From Posidonia oceanica (taxonomy: Eukaryota; Streptophyta; Magnoliopsida; Alismatales; Posidoniaceae), in NCBI GenBank assembly GCA_037176725.1, contig JAZBRS010000014.1, positions 75,994,501 through 76,058,500 of the forward strand: DNA of 64,000 bases. Direction: 5' to 3'. Shown one piece after another: positions 12,801 to 22,343 of this stretch. The notes under the pieces were generated by a model, which saw nothing but the letters and a program-made list of their open reading frames with translations, was not told the origin of the DNA and searched no databases. A program made the position numbers and the translations under genes. The first letter of the stretch is position 1. Each line of letters opens with the position of its first letter.

Positions 12801-14554
12801 GTGCAAAGTTATACTAATGCCACAACTTTGTAAAATGAACTGCCAAACGACACACTAGTGCTTTGCTACATTTTGTTTTTATCTTTGCTTTTGGACTTTT
12901 GTTTTGTTTTGTTTCCTGCCTTTGGTAGACTTGTATATTATTGTTCTTGTAATTTTGCATTTGGACGATTCCTCATTAATAGGGGATTTCATTCCACCTT
13001 TCATCAAGAAAGAGAGTAATTACTTATTCTTGATTTCTTGCTACTTTGTTTTTTTTTTAATCAGGATTATAATTCTCCGATTTTGAGTGCTAAATTGAGT
13101 TAAGAAATCATGATCTTTAAGTATTTGGTACAGTAGACAATATTGAGAACCATGTATTGCATTAAAAACATTTATTGAACAGATATTTCAGGAAGATCCT
13201 TTTTCCCCCTAAATGAAGTGGTATCAAGAAGATATTGATAGTGGATATAATCTTTGCTGTACATTAAGATTTCTCTACATCTTTGGATGACTTCAATTGG
13301 CAGTTAACTGTATTGTTTTCTGAATATTCACTTTCCCCACTTGAAATTCACAATACTTGTTTCCAAACAATTATCTAATATAGTTTTGGGCAGGCCATAA
13401 CTAAGCCCTTTCTGGCGTGACCTGATTCAGGTTGGACTCATATCAGAAGATCAAGCTGTAAAAGTGATCATTGTAAAGAACCTTTAGGTCCAATTTAGGC
13501 ATGGGATGGAGGGCAAAGCCGCCTAAGCTTGTCAGTCGATCTGGAATAAGCTTAAGAAATCATGTTCTTGTGATCAAGTGTACACTATTTCCAAGGATAA
13601 ATTAAAAATGGAAATCCTCACTAATTTGTGTTCCTTCAATTCTAAGCCTCTCTATTCTTCATGTGCCCGTAATCCAAGACCAGTGAGTAGCTTTCATTTG
13701 TATGGCATTTCCATTAGCAAACTTGGCTGACTAAGCTTAGCAATAAATGCAAACACAAAGCAATCAAAGTGAAACTCAAATACAAAAATTGGTTTTTATA
13801 TCTGAGATAAACCTTTATGAAAGCTATGGTTGGTACATAATAAGAAGAGAAGAATCAAGAATCTATACCTCTTTGTTCTCAAATATAATTTCATCTATCA
13901 ACTCATTTAGGTGCTTACATAGAAAAAGGACTCCAAACCTTTTCTATTCCAAAGAGTTAAATAAGTGATTAACTATATGGCTAAGAGGTCTTAAACTTAG
14001 AAACTGAAGCATATTATCCTATCCCTGACATGATGAGTTGAAAAAAAAAAAATTAATTGCCATGGGCACTAGCACAATGATCAGCAACTAGTAGTTCGTT
14101 TTTACCATCCTATGCCATTATGTTATCTTTCCATCAGCAAACAGAAAGTTGATATAAAACAAATAGTGAATTAGTGATACGTAACCGAGAACCATAAAAT
14201 TGCTTAGTTGGCTGATTGCTATTATATCCCTAACAAGACTTGAGATGAATTAAACTACCATGAGCACTAGCCAAATGATCATAGATAGACATGAGTCTTC
14301 GTGGCTTTTAGTTACCAAACTGGATATACTTATTGACAAGCACATGTGCAGTGAACGCTGAAAAAAGTATTACTTAGATAGGAATTGCCTGGCAGATAAA
14401 TGAAAGATAAACAAGAAAAATGACTAGTAATGAAACATAAATGAAATCTATAATGCTTACCTGTGTCATCAGTTACGTCCATGATTCTAGCACCAGTAGC
14501 CACATAACTGATTCCAAGCATTATAAGAAACAAAAAACCTAATCCACCTCCCAT
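3707..14554 (-). CDS. Prosaposin-like protein, two saposin B domains (spliced, 5 coding exons)
   Basis: Joining exons 14554-14461, 11699-11503, 11243-11046, 4089-4030 and 3853-3707 gives 231 residues and a TAG stop. All introns are GT-AG; phases are 1,0,0,0. Residues 1-22 form a signal peptide (hydrophobic [17 protein letters not shown]). Two saposin B domains follow at about 57-128 and 143-215. Each has the six expected cysteines, and the second contains DPDTE followed by the [10 protein letters not shown] helix. An NKT sequon lies in the first domain. Saposin B proteins bind lipids and in animals activate lysosomal lipid hydrolases; in plants such short proactivator-like proteins are secreted or vacuolar, with little defined biochemistry. 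Intron 3 is about 7 kb because of a copia insertion, which leaves the splice sites intact. The gene looks functional; expression is not testable here. Confidence 0.9.
4030..4089 (-). CDS. Saposin gene coding exon 4 (20 codons)
   Basis: This 60-bp exon is too short for simple ORF detection. It is flanked by a GGTCCAG acceptor and a CAG/GTATGT donor and encodes [20 protein letters not shown] in phase 0. That is the helix with the third cysteine of the second saposin domain, and it joins directly to DPDTE of exon 3. Confidence 0.9.
4090..4865. other. Saposin intron 3, part nearest exon 4
   Basis: AT-rich intron sequence with no gene or repeat that I can identify. It continues at 10176-11045 on the other side of the copia insertion. 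Without the insertion the intron would be about 1.6 kb. Confidence 0.6.
4866..5015 (-). repeat. Copia 3' LTR
   Basis: 150 bp, TGTTAG...CACA in element orientation. It matches 10022-10175 almost throughout, with scattered substitutions and a short indel near the CA end, which shows an old insertion. Confidence 0.92.
5016..5030 (-). promoter_or_regulatory. Copia polypurine tract
   Basis: In element orientation the sequence TTTGAGGGGAAG directly precedes the TG of the 3' LTR. This is the expected primer site for plus-strand DNA synthesis. Confidence 0.85.
5031..7330 (-). pseudogene. Copia reverse transcriptase / RNase H (broken)
   Basis: Reading down the minus strand, recognisable RT begins near 7000 and runs to 6264. 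It resumes at 5771 after the nested MITE and passes into RNase H down to about 5040. The catalytic box reads YVDN at about 6450, with the second aspartate changed, so the enzyme would be inactive even without stops. One stop near 6820 is a TAG where the family has glutamine. The RNase H part contains the SAEAEY box at about 5350. The MITE sits between the GLL and CKPENT coding blocks. Confidence 0.88.
5775..6263. mobile_element. Harbinger/Tourist-like MITE nested in the copia RT
   Basis: 489 bp, bordered by TAA on both sides (5772-5774 and 6264-6266), the target duplication typical of PIF-Harbinger. The ends are imperfect inverted repeats of about 20 bp (ACCCCTCTTTGAATG versus the complement of the right end). 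The sequence is AT-rich with repeated GGAATAAGTGGAAAA blocks and no transposase. Removing it with one TAA restores the copia frame across the junction, which confirms the borders. Confidence 0.8.
7400..8015 (-). pseudogene. Copia integrase (broken)
   Basis: The core carries the first catalytic aspartate in VHCDVWGPS (about 8005), the second in TDNTLEF (about 7825) and the glutamate in [10 protein letters not shown] (about 7735). The usual glycine after TDN is Thr. The two halves lie in different frames (shift near 7835) and further stops follow towards 7400. The upstream zinc-binding part is fused to the protease piece. Confidence 0.85.
8028..8579 (-). pseudogene. Copia protease and pre-integrase region
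   Basis: An open stretch of 183 codons. The aspartic protease active site is seen as [12 protein letters not shown] at about 8545, and the pre-integrase zinc-binding segment [11 protein letters not shown] at about 8080. It lies in the same frame as the gag start at 9512, separated by in-frame stops. Confidence 0.87.
8600..9512 (-). pseudogene. Copia gag (broken)
   Basis: It starts at the ATG at 9512 ([11 protein letters not shown]) and continues in one frame through a typical copia gag block with [15 protein letters not shown]. At about 8815-8835 lies a damaged zinc knuckle in which one position is a stop. I see about five in-frame stops, at least one of them TAG in place of a tryptophan codon. 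Nucleocapsid function is therefore lost. Confidence 0.85.
10009..10021 (-). promoter_or_regulatory. Copia primer-binding site (initiator Met tRNA type)
   Basis: Element strand TGGTACCAGAGCC lies directly after the CA end of the 5' LTR. The plant initiator-methionine tRNA site normally reads TGGTATCAGAGC, so there is one difference. Confidence 0.85.
10022..10175 (-). repeat. Copia 5' LTR
   Basis: 154 bp with TG...CA ends in element orientation, followed on the outer side by the GTTAT target duplication. Between this LTR and the gag ATG lies a GC-rich leader (9513-10008) that opens long frames by composition only. Confidence 0.92.
10176..11045. other. Saposin intron 3, part nearest exon 3
   Basis: AT-rich intron sequence with no recognisable gene or element. 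It begins with the second GTTAT copy of the copia target duplication. Confidence 0.6.
11046..11243 (-). CDS. Saposin gene coding exon 3 (end of domain 1, start of domain 2)
   Basis: The exon begins with the fourth cysteine of domain 1 ([13 protein letters not shown]), supplies its last two cysteines, then opens domain 2 with [11 protein letters not shown] and stops at KDPDTE before a GTAAG donor. It is in phase 0 at both ends and 66 codons long. The intron between exons 2 and 3 is only 259 bp. Confidence 0.92.
11503..11699 (-). CDS. Saposin gene coding exon 2 (first half of SapB domain 1)
   Basis: The acceptor GTTGCAG at 11700 gives the two bases that complete the phase-1 codon of exon 1. 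The alternative downstream CAG would break the frame. The exon encodes the LCTLCEEY start of the first saposin domain, an NKT glycosylation sequon and the [11 protein letters not shown] end, then a GT donor in phase 0. Confidence 0.9.
11700..14460. other. Saposin intron 1
   Basis: A 2.76-kb AT-rich intron between the signal-peptide exon and the first saposin exon. No coding domain, LTR or clear terminal inverted repeat is seen. Short open frames here look like chance. Confidence 0.6.
14461..14554 (-). CDS. Saposin gene coding exon 1 (signal peptide)
   Basis: The exon runs from the ATG at 14554 to a CACAG/GTAAGC donor at 14460 and ends in phase 1. It encodes 31 residues with a GGG-led hydrophobic signal sequence. 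A good acceptor (CCGCAG) lies five bases upstream of the ATG at 14560-14561, so the gene has at least one non-coding 5' exon further upstream. Confidence 0.88.
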
Positions 14555-15063
14555 TTTACCTGCGGCAGAAATTACCAGGTCAGTACATATTTCATATTGG
14601 TCCCATGTTAAAGAGGATGATGACCGACAAAAAATTTAGCTGCTCACAACCATGTAGTCTCCTGAAAGGACAATAGAAATTTTAAAAAGGAAAAGGTGTT
14701 ACAATTAAAGAACTCTGGGATGACATTTCCATGGACCCAAAACAAAGACAATTTGATATGGGTTCTATCTGGCATCTGCATAATTCTAAACATTGACACG
14801 AGTCGACGAAAGAATATTGCCGAGTACACCCAACATGGGCTATATAAGCCCGACATGGGCGAGTCGACTTTTATACCAGGAAACAATCTCTTCTTACTTT
14901 CTTAGTCCTTACAGGTCCTTGCTTCCTTCATTCTTCAGTGCCCCAATTGTGCTCAGTCCTCCTTGCTCCTTGGTGGTGGTGCTCCAACAATCTTCGACAG
15001 CTCCGATCTCCACTCCTCTGGCAAGGCCAGTCCTTTGTAGTGATGCTGCTTCTCCTCCACCCT

Positions 15064-15835
15064 GTTGCTGATTGCTCCTCCTCCCCTTTGTTGTTGACTT
15101 GTTGATTTAGTGTTGGGAATAGGATACAAATCTGTATACCAATATAACTATATACCCATACTTATTGAGGCAGACGCCTAGGTGACACCTAGGCTTATAA
15201 CATCCTAGGCGTTATAACACCTAGTTTCTTTTAATTATCTGGATCCTAATTGGATCTGGATATGGATTTTAGGGATATAAAAGAGGATTTCAAAGATAAA
15301 CAGGGATTATATTCTCTTATATTTTTGTTTTGTTTCGTTAAGACTTATTAAAAGTTTAAAATTTCATTGTTTTTAACTTATTTAGATGTTAATGTGTGTT
15401 TATATTGATGCTTTGATGTTAATCTTACTATATTTTATTGTTATCTTGTCATTTGTTATATATTTCAATGTTACTTAGGGATTAATTGAGTTAATGATAG
15501 AGATATTAATGCATAATTGTATTTAATAATATATAACATAAATAATAAAATTACTAAAAATAATTTTAATTTTTTAATGGTGCTAAGGTGCCCAAGCACC
15601 CAAGCTCAACACGCCTTGGCGCCTGAATAATGTGTATACCTGCTGTTGGTTGCTCCTCCTCCCCTTTGTTGTTGACTTGTTGACATAGTGTTGGGAATAT
15701 GATACAAATCCGTATACCCATATAACCATATACCTATTGCTAGTTACTCCTCCTCCCCTTTGTTGTTGACTTGTTAACTTACTGTTATGTATATGAAACA
15801 AATTTGTATACTTATATAACCGTATACCGTTTCAG
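15064..15835 (+). repeat. Three diverged copies of a ~95-bp repeat
   Basis: Copies begin at about 15064, 15641 and 15740. Each has the order CTCCTCCTCCCCTTTG, TTGTTGACTTGTT, a GATACAAAT...GTATAC block and an ATATAACCATATACC end. The first copy is separated from the other two by about 480 bp of unrelated sequence. Family unknown; the repeats may be partial LTRs of a short element. Confidence 0.6.
15161..15640. mobile_element. Possible non-autonomous DNA transposon splitting the repeat trio
   Basis: The stretch interrupts repeat copy 1. Its ends are rich in complementary GCCTAGG/GGCGCC blocks (AGGCAGACGCCTAGGTG near 15168, GCCTTGGCGCCTGA near 15612). The interior is AT-rich without ORFs. Such ends recall small hAT-type elements. 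I could not define an exact 8-bp target duplication, so the borders and the superfamily are tentative. Confidence 0.3.
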
Positions 15836-17239
15836 GACAAGGGCGCTACTCCCACCACCCTCACAACGAGATCCCTATGGACTTTGCAAAGTAGTAATAT
15901 AATATCTGGGGTGGTTCTCAATCAGACTCCACATCTCCAACACTTGGGTGTTATCTTATTTCTACTTTATCTTCATATTAAGTATCGTGAGAACTCTTCA
16001 CTTTAAAGATATACTAAGCATTTTTAGGTATGATTTATATATTTATTAAATTTTTTAGGTACTATTTATGTTTTAGGATATTTTTATTAAGTTTATGTAG
16101 CGTATTTTATTGTGATATATGTTTAAAAAGTGGATCTAAGTAGCCTTACATGCAGATTATTGCTTACTTTAGCTTATCTTAGAATTTCAAATTGAAATTC
16201 GAAGTTTTTTATCTATTTTCGTGGACATTTATAAATTTACACGTTTCTATTGTCTCACCGATGTTCCACACGTTTTCTATTTTCATCGGACCAAAGTCCG
16301 ACATGAAAATGACATTTAAAACCATGATTCTATGCGCTTGCTCACATATGTAAGAACAACCTAATTCAAAGTGCCAATCATTAGATAAATTAACTTCCCC
16401 TCTCCTGTCAGCACCACCACTTCATGCTTCAAGGATTGGCATTCAATATGTACAATATGCATTAGTATTTATTAAAATATACAGTGACTAAATCCTGGAT
16501 ACATTCTTGTTTCATAAAAAATCCTTTCTTACCAGCCATCTAAAGCATGCATATTAAGAAGCTTGTAATAATTTCAATAAGGGACTCCATAATTTTGTAT
16601 CAAACGATCTGTCATAATCATAAGGGTTTTTGTGTCAAACTGTCAGTATCCTCTTTAAAATCACTATTGCAGTCGATACCCTTCTTATGATGAAAAAACA
16701 AGGGTTTCTTATCTCGTTTAACATGAGGTTGGCCGTAATGGCCAATATACTAATGGAAGAAAAGCGAAGTTTTACAACAAGACCAACTTCATGAGACAAA
16801 TCAATCAAAAGAAAGAATGGAAGAGAAGTCCATAACAAATATTTTGGAGACCAGTTCAAAGGTAAAACAACTTGAAGCAACTCTCTCTACTTGACCAGGC
16901 AGGAATCTAAGAGGGAGGAGAGAAACATCAATATAAAGATGGTGATTATTTCTGTAGCATAAATAGCCAAAGAGAAATCGTAACGTAATATCTGTAAAGA
17001 AGGGATCTTAAGATCGAAACAGCACACTAAACGACAATTGTCCACCTCATCTCAAACAGCCCTCTCCTCAATACCACGATAACACCCAAAACGACAACCC
17101 TTCCACATAACTTCTCTAGCAACCACACCTGCTTCCAACCGCGACAGCCAGGCCACATACTAATTCAAAATAACGAAAACTAAAATACCCAATTAGGCAA
17201 TTACCCATACAAAACCAACCAACGAAAAATTCAGAAAAG

Positions 17240-17480
17240 AAAAAAAGCATACCAAACAGAGCTAGAAATCGGGCACCATCCTACCTATTCTCAGCCAAAA
17301 CCACAAAATCAGGTTACAAACTCCAAAACCCGGCGGAAAAGGCGAGGATGGCAGTGAGCGCCTGCGAGGGAGAAGATGGTACCGCAAGGAATAGGAAGTA
17401 GTTGGCTATTCTTCCTTCCTTTCAGCCTACCCTATCCAGCTCAGCTACCCACACAAAGCTCCCTCCTCCTCCTCCTTTAT
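17240..17480 (-). promoter_or_regulatory. Candidate non-coding first exon and promoter of the saposin gene
   Basis: The only GC-richer segment upstream of the gene on its strand. Around 17300-17430 the minus strand reads like a 5' UTR exon (CTTCTCCCTCGCAGGCGCTC...), with possible GT donors near 17315 and 17284. A GGAGGAGGAGG purine tract at about 17460-17475 lies just outside. No decisive TATA box was found. This is inferred from the need for an upstream exon. Confidence 0.35.
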
Positions 17481-18286
17481 CACTGTGATTCAATCATTTG
17501 ACTCTGATAAGAACCATTAAGTCTTGTTTGTTTTTTAATGGAACAGAAGCCCCACACCAATTGGATACTCTCGTCTCCTATCCTCTGCCTTGTGGCTACA
17601 AGCCAAAGCTCCAAGAGAATGTTGGCGTGTAAGCAAAAGATTGCTCCTTCGTTATCCCTAGAAAGAAATCTCCTAATTTGGGAAATTTAGCCCTTCTTAT
17701 TTCGAGAAGGGGTTTTCCCTAAATATTCCTGTCAAGTTTGACAATGTTCCGTGGATATTGACAAATCCCTTCGTTTCAAAGTTTTTGTTGGACAATCTGC
17801 TGCTTCCTACTCTCTTCCTTTGCGTCGCTTCGCCTTTTCGGCGGAGTTTGTCTCCTCCTACTGCTGGTGACTCTGTCACCTGTCTCCTACTCTTGGTATA
17901 GGGATCTAGTCTTTCGTTTTCTGGTGCTCCCGGTGGTACTTCCGGTGGTACTCTATCTGTACGGTCCTACTCCCAGTGATGCTATTTTGGTTGGTCTTTG
18001 CTTTTTAGTTGTAGTAAGTCTATTTTGGAGGTATTTTTCAACCTCCTGGGGGAAATCTGGTACCCAAGAATCTCTCGGAGGGGTTTCGTTGAGCCGCTTG
18101 TGTGATCGCCTCCATCTCCGGTGGAGGTAGGTGATTTGTTCATCTCTAGTTGATCTTTCTTGTAGTAGAGGCTGCTTTTCTTCTTGGAGGTTTTTTTTTC
18201 TTCCTCCTGTGGTGGACTCTTACACCTAGATCCTTGGCGGGTGCTATAGCAACACAGTTCTCTCGATGGTTGTTTAGACTTTCCTT

Positions 18287-21200
18287 TTGGCTTTAATGGG
18301 TAAGCATCTTCTCTTCTGGAGGCGGAGACTTGGAGTTAAGAAATTGAGACTGCTGGAAATGGTTCAACCTTCGCAGTACTCGGTGGATCCGTCTTTTCTT
18401 TTGGGATCGCCTATCCCATTCTCTGTTTCTCCAGTGAAGGAAGATTTTATGCTCCCTTATGATTTCTCGTGTACTCGGATCGAGAGTGAGAGGGGGTGTC
18501 CTTTAACCCCTAACTGTGGCTCCGAGGGTCTCATGGAGTGTGATCTTAAATCTTTTTCTTCGGGAGAGGTCTGCTCGACCCCGGTAAAAACTTGTTCCTC
18601 ATCGGTTAGTTGTTCTTCTTTAATGGAGAGGCCGCGAGGTAGGAGGGAGGGGGATAATCTTCTTCCCCCTAGTTTTTTGACTCCTCATCACTGGTTCAAA
18701 TCAACTTGGTGAGGAGTAGGTCACAAGCTGTGTGTTCTCTGTCTCTGGATCTTGGTTGCTTGGAGGTAAGTGGGAAACCGTCGACCCCGGTACTTCCTGG
18801 TCCACAACCCTCTTTAGTGTTGGGAGGCTTTGGTAGCCATTCTTCGTCGGATCATTACCAGCGTACGTGTTCCAAAGTTTATCCCTGTTCCTCCTCGTTG
18901 GTTAGTGGCGTCCTCTCTCCCTCAGATCTTGGCTCTCCGCTGGGTGGATCCCTCTTTGATGGGCTTAGTTTCGGGGGATTTGCAGGCTCTCCGGCGATCC
19001 TTCCGATTGGTGTGCGGCGGTGTGGCTGGAAAGTGTCCAACGAAAGGACATTGGTGGAGGGGGCTTCCCAAAGCACCTTGTCAGTCTCTGACTCTTGTCA
19101 GGCTACTGTGGACGTAAAGTCTGACTTGGGCAGCTTCTTAGATAATGTGTTTTATTTTTCTTCTTTTAGCTTGGTTCTTAATGAGCTCTGGGGTGAGGCC
19201 CGGGGTACTTCGGTAGGGGTGCCTTCCACTGTGCACGATCTGGGATATCATTGGGTCCCAAGGGAGCATTTAAAATCTTGGGTTTGCGATTCGATCGGTT
19301 TGAATCACCCTTTTAGCTCTTTGCGTGATTTTGATTCTTCTCTTGAGGTTGGGGGGATTTCGTGTCCGCAGCAAGGTCTTGAGGTTGTTGAGTCGGCACT
19401 GTCCTTGAGTCGTCCTCTGGATGGGTTCTTTGATGTTCCTTGTCAGGAAGATTTTAATGCTGAGATTTCAAAAGGATTCGATACATCTACCATGCGGGGA
19501 TTGGTGGAGAAGGTGAAGAGGCGGTTGAGAGGATGGATATCTACCGTAGCGGTTCTCGCTTTTCCATACTGTCCTCACGTTTTATTCCTCATTTGTGTGT
19601 AACCTCTTCCAATTCATCTCCTCCGTCTTCTTTATTTCACCTGGCTGGTTGTGGTGAATGCTTGGATTCTGAGGGGGAAGGCTGGACTACTGTGATTCGG
19701 AGAGGTAAGTCTCGCTCCCCTTTCGTGAGTTATTGTGCTAAGTCTGGGAGATGCTTTAAATGTGGTCTCTTATGTCATAAAAAAGCCTAGTGTAGATTTA
19801 AAGACTTATGTTTCCGTTGTAAATCTCCTGACCATGCGACACCTATCTGTAGATTTATTTCTCTAGCTGAGAGGCCTGTTTTGCCTCAACCACTACCAGT
19901 TATGGCTGGGCTCTCTCCTCATAATCCCATCATTATCCTCCCGTCTGAGGAAATTTGTGACCAACTTGATTTTTCTCCTCATGTGCTATTATAATCCCTC
20001 ATGCTCCTGAGATAACTAAGGATGAGCTAGAAGTTCACCTTTTGAGTCATTGGCCTTCTTCTCTGGTTTGGAAAGTTTATGATTTTGTGTTAGGCAAATT
20101 TCTTCTCAAGTTCTCTTCTCCGACTGCTAGGGATGAAGCCCTCAAGAATTCGGGGGCTTCTCTAGTCACTCTGCCTGCCTCCTTTGCTCCTTGGTCGGTC
20201 CACTCTAGTGCCGTCTTTACTCTCAAAGACGAGGGCATGTGGATTCGACTGGAAGGACTACCTCATCATTTGTGGAATGTCAATTTTTTCCATTCTATGG
20301 TCAAGGATTTTGCCGAACTTTTGGAAGTCAACCTTGGTATAGAGTAGGCTAAGTATCAAGGTTATGCCTGAATCAAAATAGCTTTACATATGGGTAAGTC
20401 TCTCCCAGATATTAGGTATTTTGCTTTTGCTAGAAATGTATATTCCATCAGATATTGTAGAGTTGGGACATTTGTTCTTCCAGCTCGCCTTCTTGGGGTC
20501 CTAGCCCTCCTACTTTCTCCATGGGTTCGGCTCCACACAGAGGGTTTCAGCGCCCCCCTAGGAGATCTTTTAAGCATCCGAAGGGCTGGAAAGGGGGGTC
20601 TGGCAGTCAGCCCCATAATAGAGGGAAACATGTTTGGAAACGGTCTGTTAATCTGGGTAGGGGGGCTAATACCCAGCCCTTAGGGAAGACTGGGGCATCT
20701 TCTGGTCCTCATCCTTCTCAGTCTTCCCGGAAGGAATCATCCAAGTCTTGGGAGCCTTTTTCTGCCTCTCTATTGGAGGAACCAATTCAGACTTCTTTTT
20801 CCTTGCCTCTAACTGATAAATCTCATCGTAGTAGAGAGAAAGCTACCCTGTCTGAGCCCTTATGGGATAAGGGTCGGCCCTCCCCTTTGGTCCTGGGTGC
20901 TAGGATGGCTGCTAAAGCCATCGAGGTTTCTGATTCTGCTCCCCTCCCTCCTCTCATTCAGGCCTCCAACGAGATTTTCCCTATTCCTGCCTAGAGAAAA
21001 TCCGGATCGGTGGTGGGAAAAGGCAGGAAGATCAACAAAGAAAAATTAAAGGCAATGCTTGCAGCTATTGACTGCTTTGAGAACGATGATATGGAGGAAG
21101 CTAACTACGATCCTCCTGGTACTCAGCAAAACACTTCTCCTTCTATTCCAGGTAGCTCTTGTGCCTCAATAGTTAGAGATTCTTTGCAGCACTATTTGAG

Positions 21201-21507
21201 TCCAGTTGTTAGAAATAAATTTACTCTACCTGAATATGACTCTGATGTATCTTCTGTCGCTAGTGATTATCCTGCTTCTACTAGATTTTCTGATTTTAAG
21301 GACTTATCTGATATGAATGACAGTATTTTTAGTTGGGATTCGTATGATTGTTTTGCTCAATTTTGTGGTAAATTAGGTATTAATCTTTGTGATCATAAGG
21401 AAAGGGTAGACTTTCTTAATACCATCCGATCTCAACATTTTTTGCCTCCTGTGGATTTAGATTCCAATAGGAACTTGATTGACCTTTTTGGACGTCTATC
21501 ATTTTAA
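18287..21507 (+). pseudogene. LINE ORF1: RNA-binding protein with two CCHC knuckles and a DUF4283-like domain
   Basis: Pieces in several frames can be followed. GEGWTTVIRRG at about 19680 is a common ORF1 segment. Two zinc knuckles follow at 19750-19850: CFKCGLLCHKKA with a TAG before its last Cys, then CFRCKSPDHATPIC. A DUF4283-like block runs 20042-20470 (FLLKFSSPTARDEAL, MWIRLEGLPHHLW). The tail runs 20521-21507 in one frame broken by a TAG at 20992. The protein would package element RNA. The order knuckles-then-DUF4283 is, as far as I know, seen in some plant LINEs. The 18287-19602 portion is assigned by position only. Confidence 0.75.
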
Positions 21508-21522
21508 AATTGAGTGGTTTTA

Positions 21523-22329
21523 ATGATTATTCTGGTCTGGAACATTAGAGGTCTGGGGAGCTGTCGTAAGCGTAGGGAAGTAAGAAATGTGGTTAGGAGA
21601 TTTAAAGGCGACTTCATCATACTTTGTGAAACTAAGTTGGTTTCCCCTTCTCCCGCTCTGCTGATATCCATTGGTGGGGGGAGGCTTAATAAATGGGAGA
21701 TCCTTCCTTCTCATGGCACTTCCGGGGGTATAATTTTAGGTTGGAATTCAACCTTCTGCGATAAAGTGGATCAGTGCCTTGGTTCATTCTCGCTTTCTGT
21801 TAAATTGGTCAATCAGGTGAATAAAATAGATTGGTGGCTGACAGGTGTTTATGGACCTTGTGTAGCTCCTCTCAAACTTGATTTCTTGGCTGAATTACGC
21901 CATCTTCAGACATTGGTATCCTCCAATTGGGTCATGGGAGGGGACTTTAATCTTACCAGATTCTCTCACGAGCACTCGAGTAGAGCGCTAGTCTCCCCTA
22001 TAATGACAGAGTTCAATAATTTCATTGCTTTAGCTGGCCTTATTGATTTTTCTCCTAATAATTGCCTATATACTTGGTCTAATTTTCAAGCTTCTCCTAC
22101 TATAGTTAAGTTGGATAGATTTTTTGTCTCCCAGGGGTGGGAAGCACTCTTTCCCAGGTCGTTGTGTAATGGGAAGGTTAGAATCATTTCTAACCATATC
22201 CCGATCTATTTGGATACTCAACCTCTAGATTGGGGTCCTTTTTCATTCAAATTTTATAAATCTTGGCTCTGCAAAGAGGACTTTGAAGAGTTTGTTAAAA
22301 ATTTACTCTCCCAACTCCCTAGGGGGTAG
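21523..22329 (+). pseudogene. LINE ORF2, endonuclease domain
   Basis: Begins at ATG 21523, 16 bp after the ORF1 stop. Endonuclease boxes in order: WNIRGLG (about 21538), CETKL (about 21627), VYGPC, GGDFN (about 21940) and SNHIP (about 22190). In this exonuclease/endonuclease/phosphatase family the last box is normally SDH, so the general-base aspartate is changed to asparagine and target nicking is probably lost. The frame stops at 22329 and continues elsewhere. Confidence 0.88.
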
Positions 22330-22343
22330 AAGCTATTCCTTCC

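Larger units (their letters stand above)
14560..17640. other. Upstream region / 5' UTR intron of the saposin gene
   Basis: The acceptor at 14560-14561 shows that this stretch, up to a non-coding first exon, is part of the primary transcript. It carries the diverged repeats at 15064-15835 and otherwise shows nothing recognisable. A stem-like pair GAGTCGACGAAAG...GGGCGAGTCGAC near 14800-14870 flanks a TATATAAG box, which may be a remnant of a small LTR-type repeat. Confidence 0.5.
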
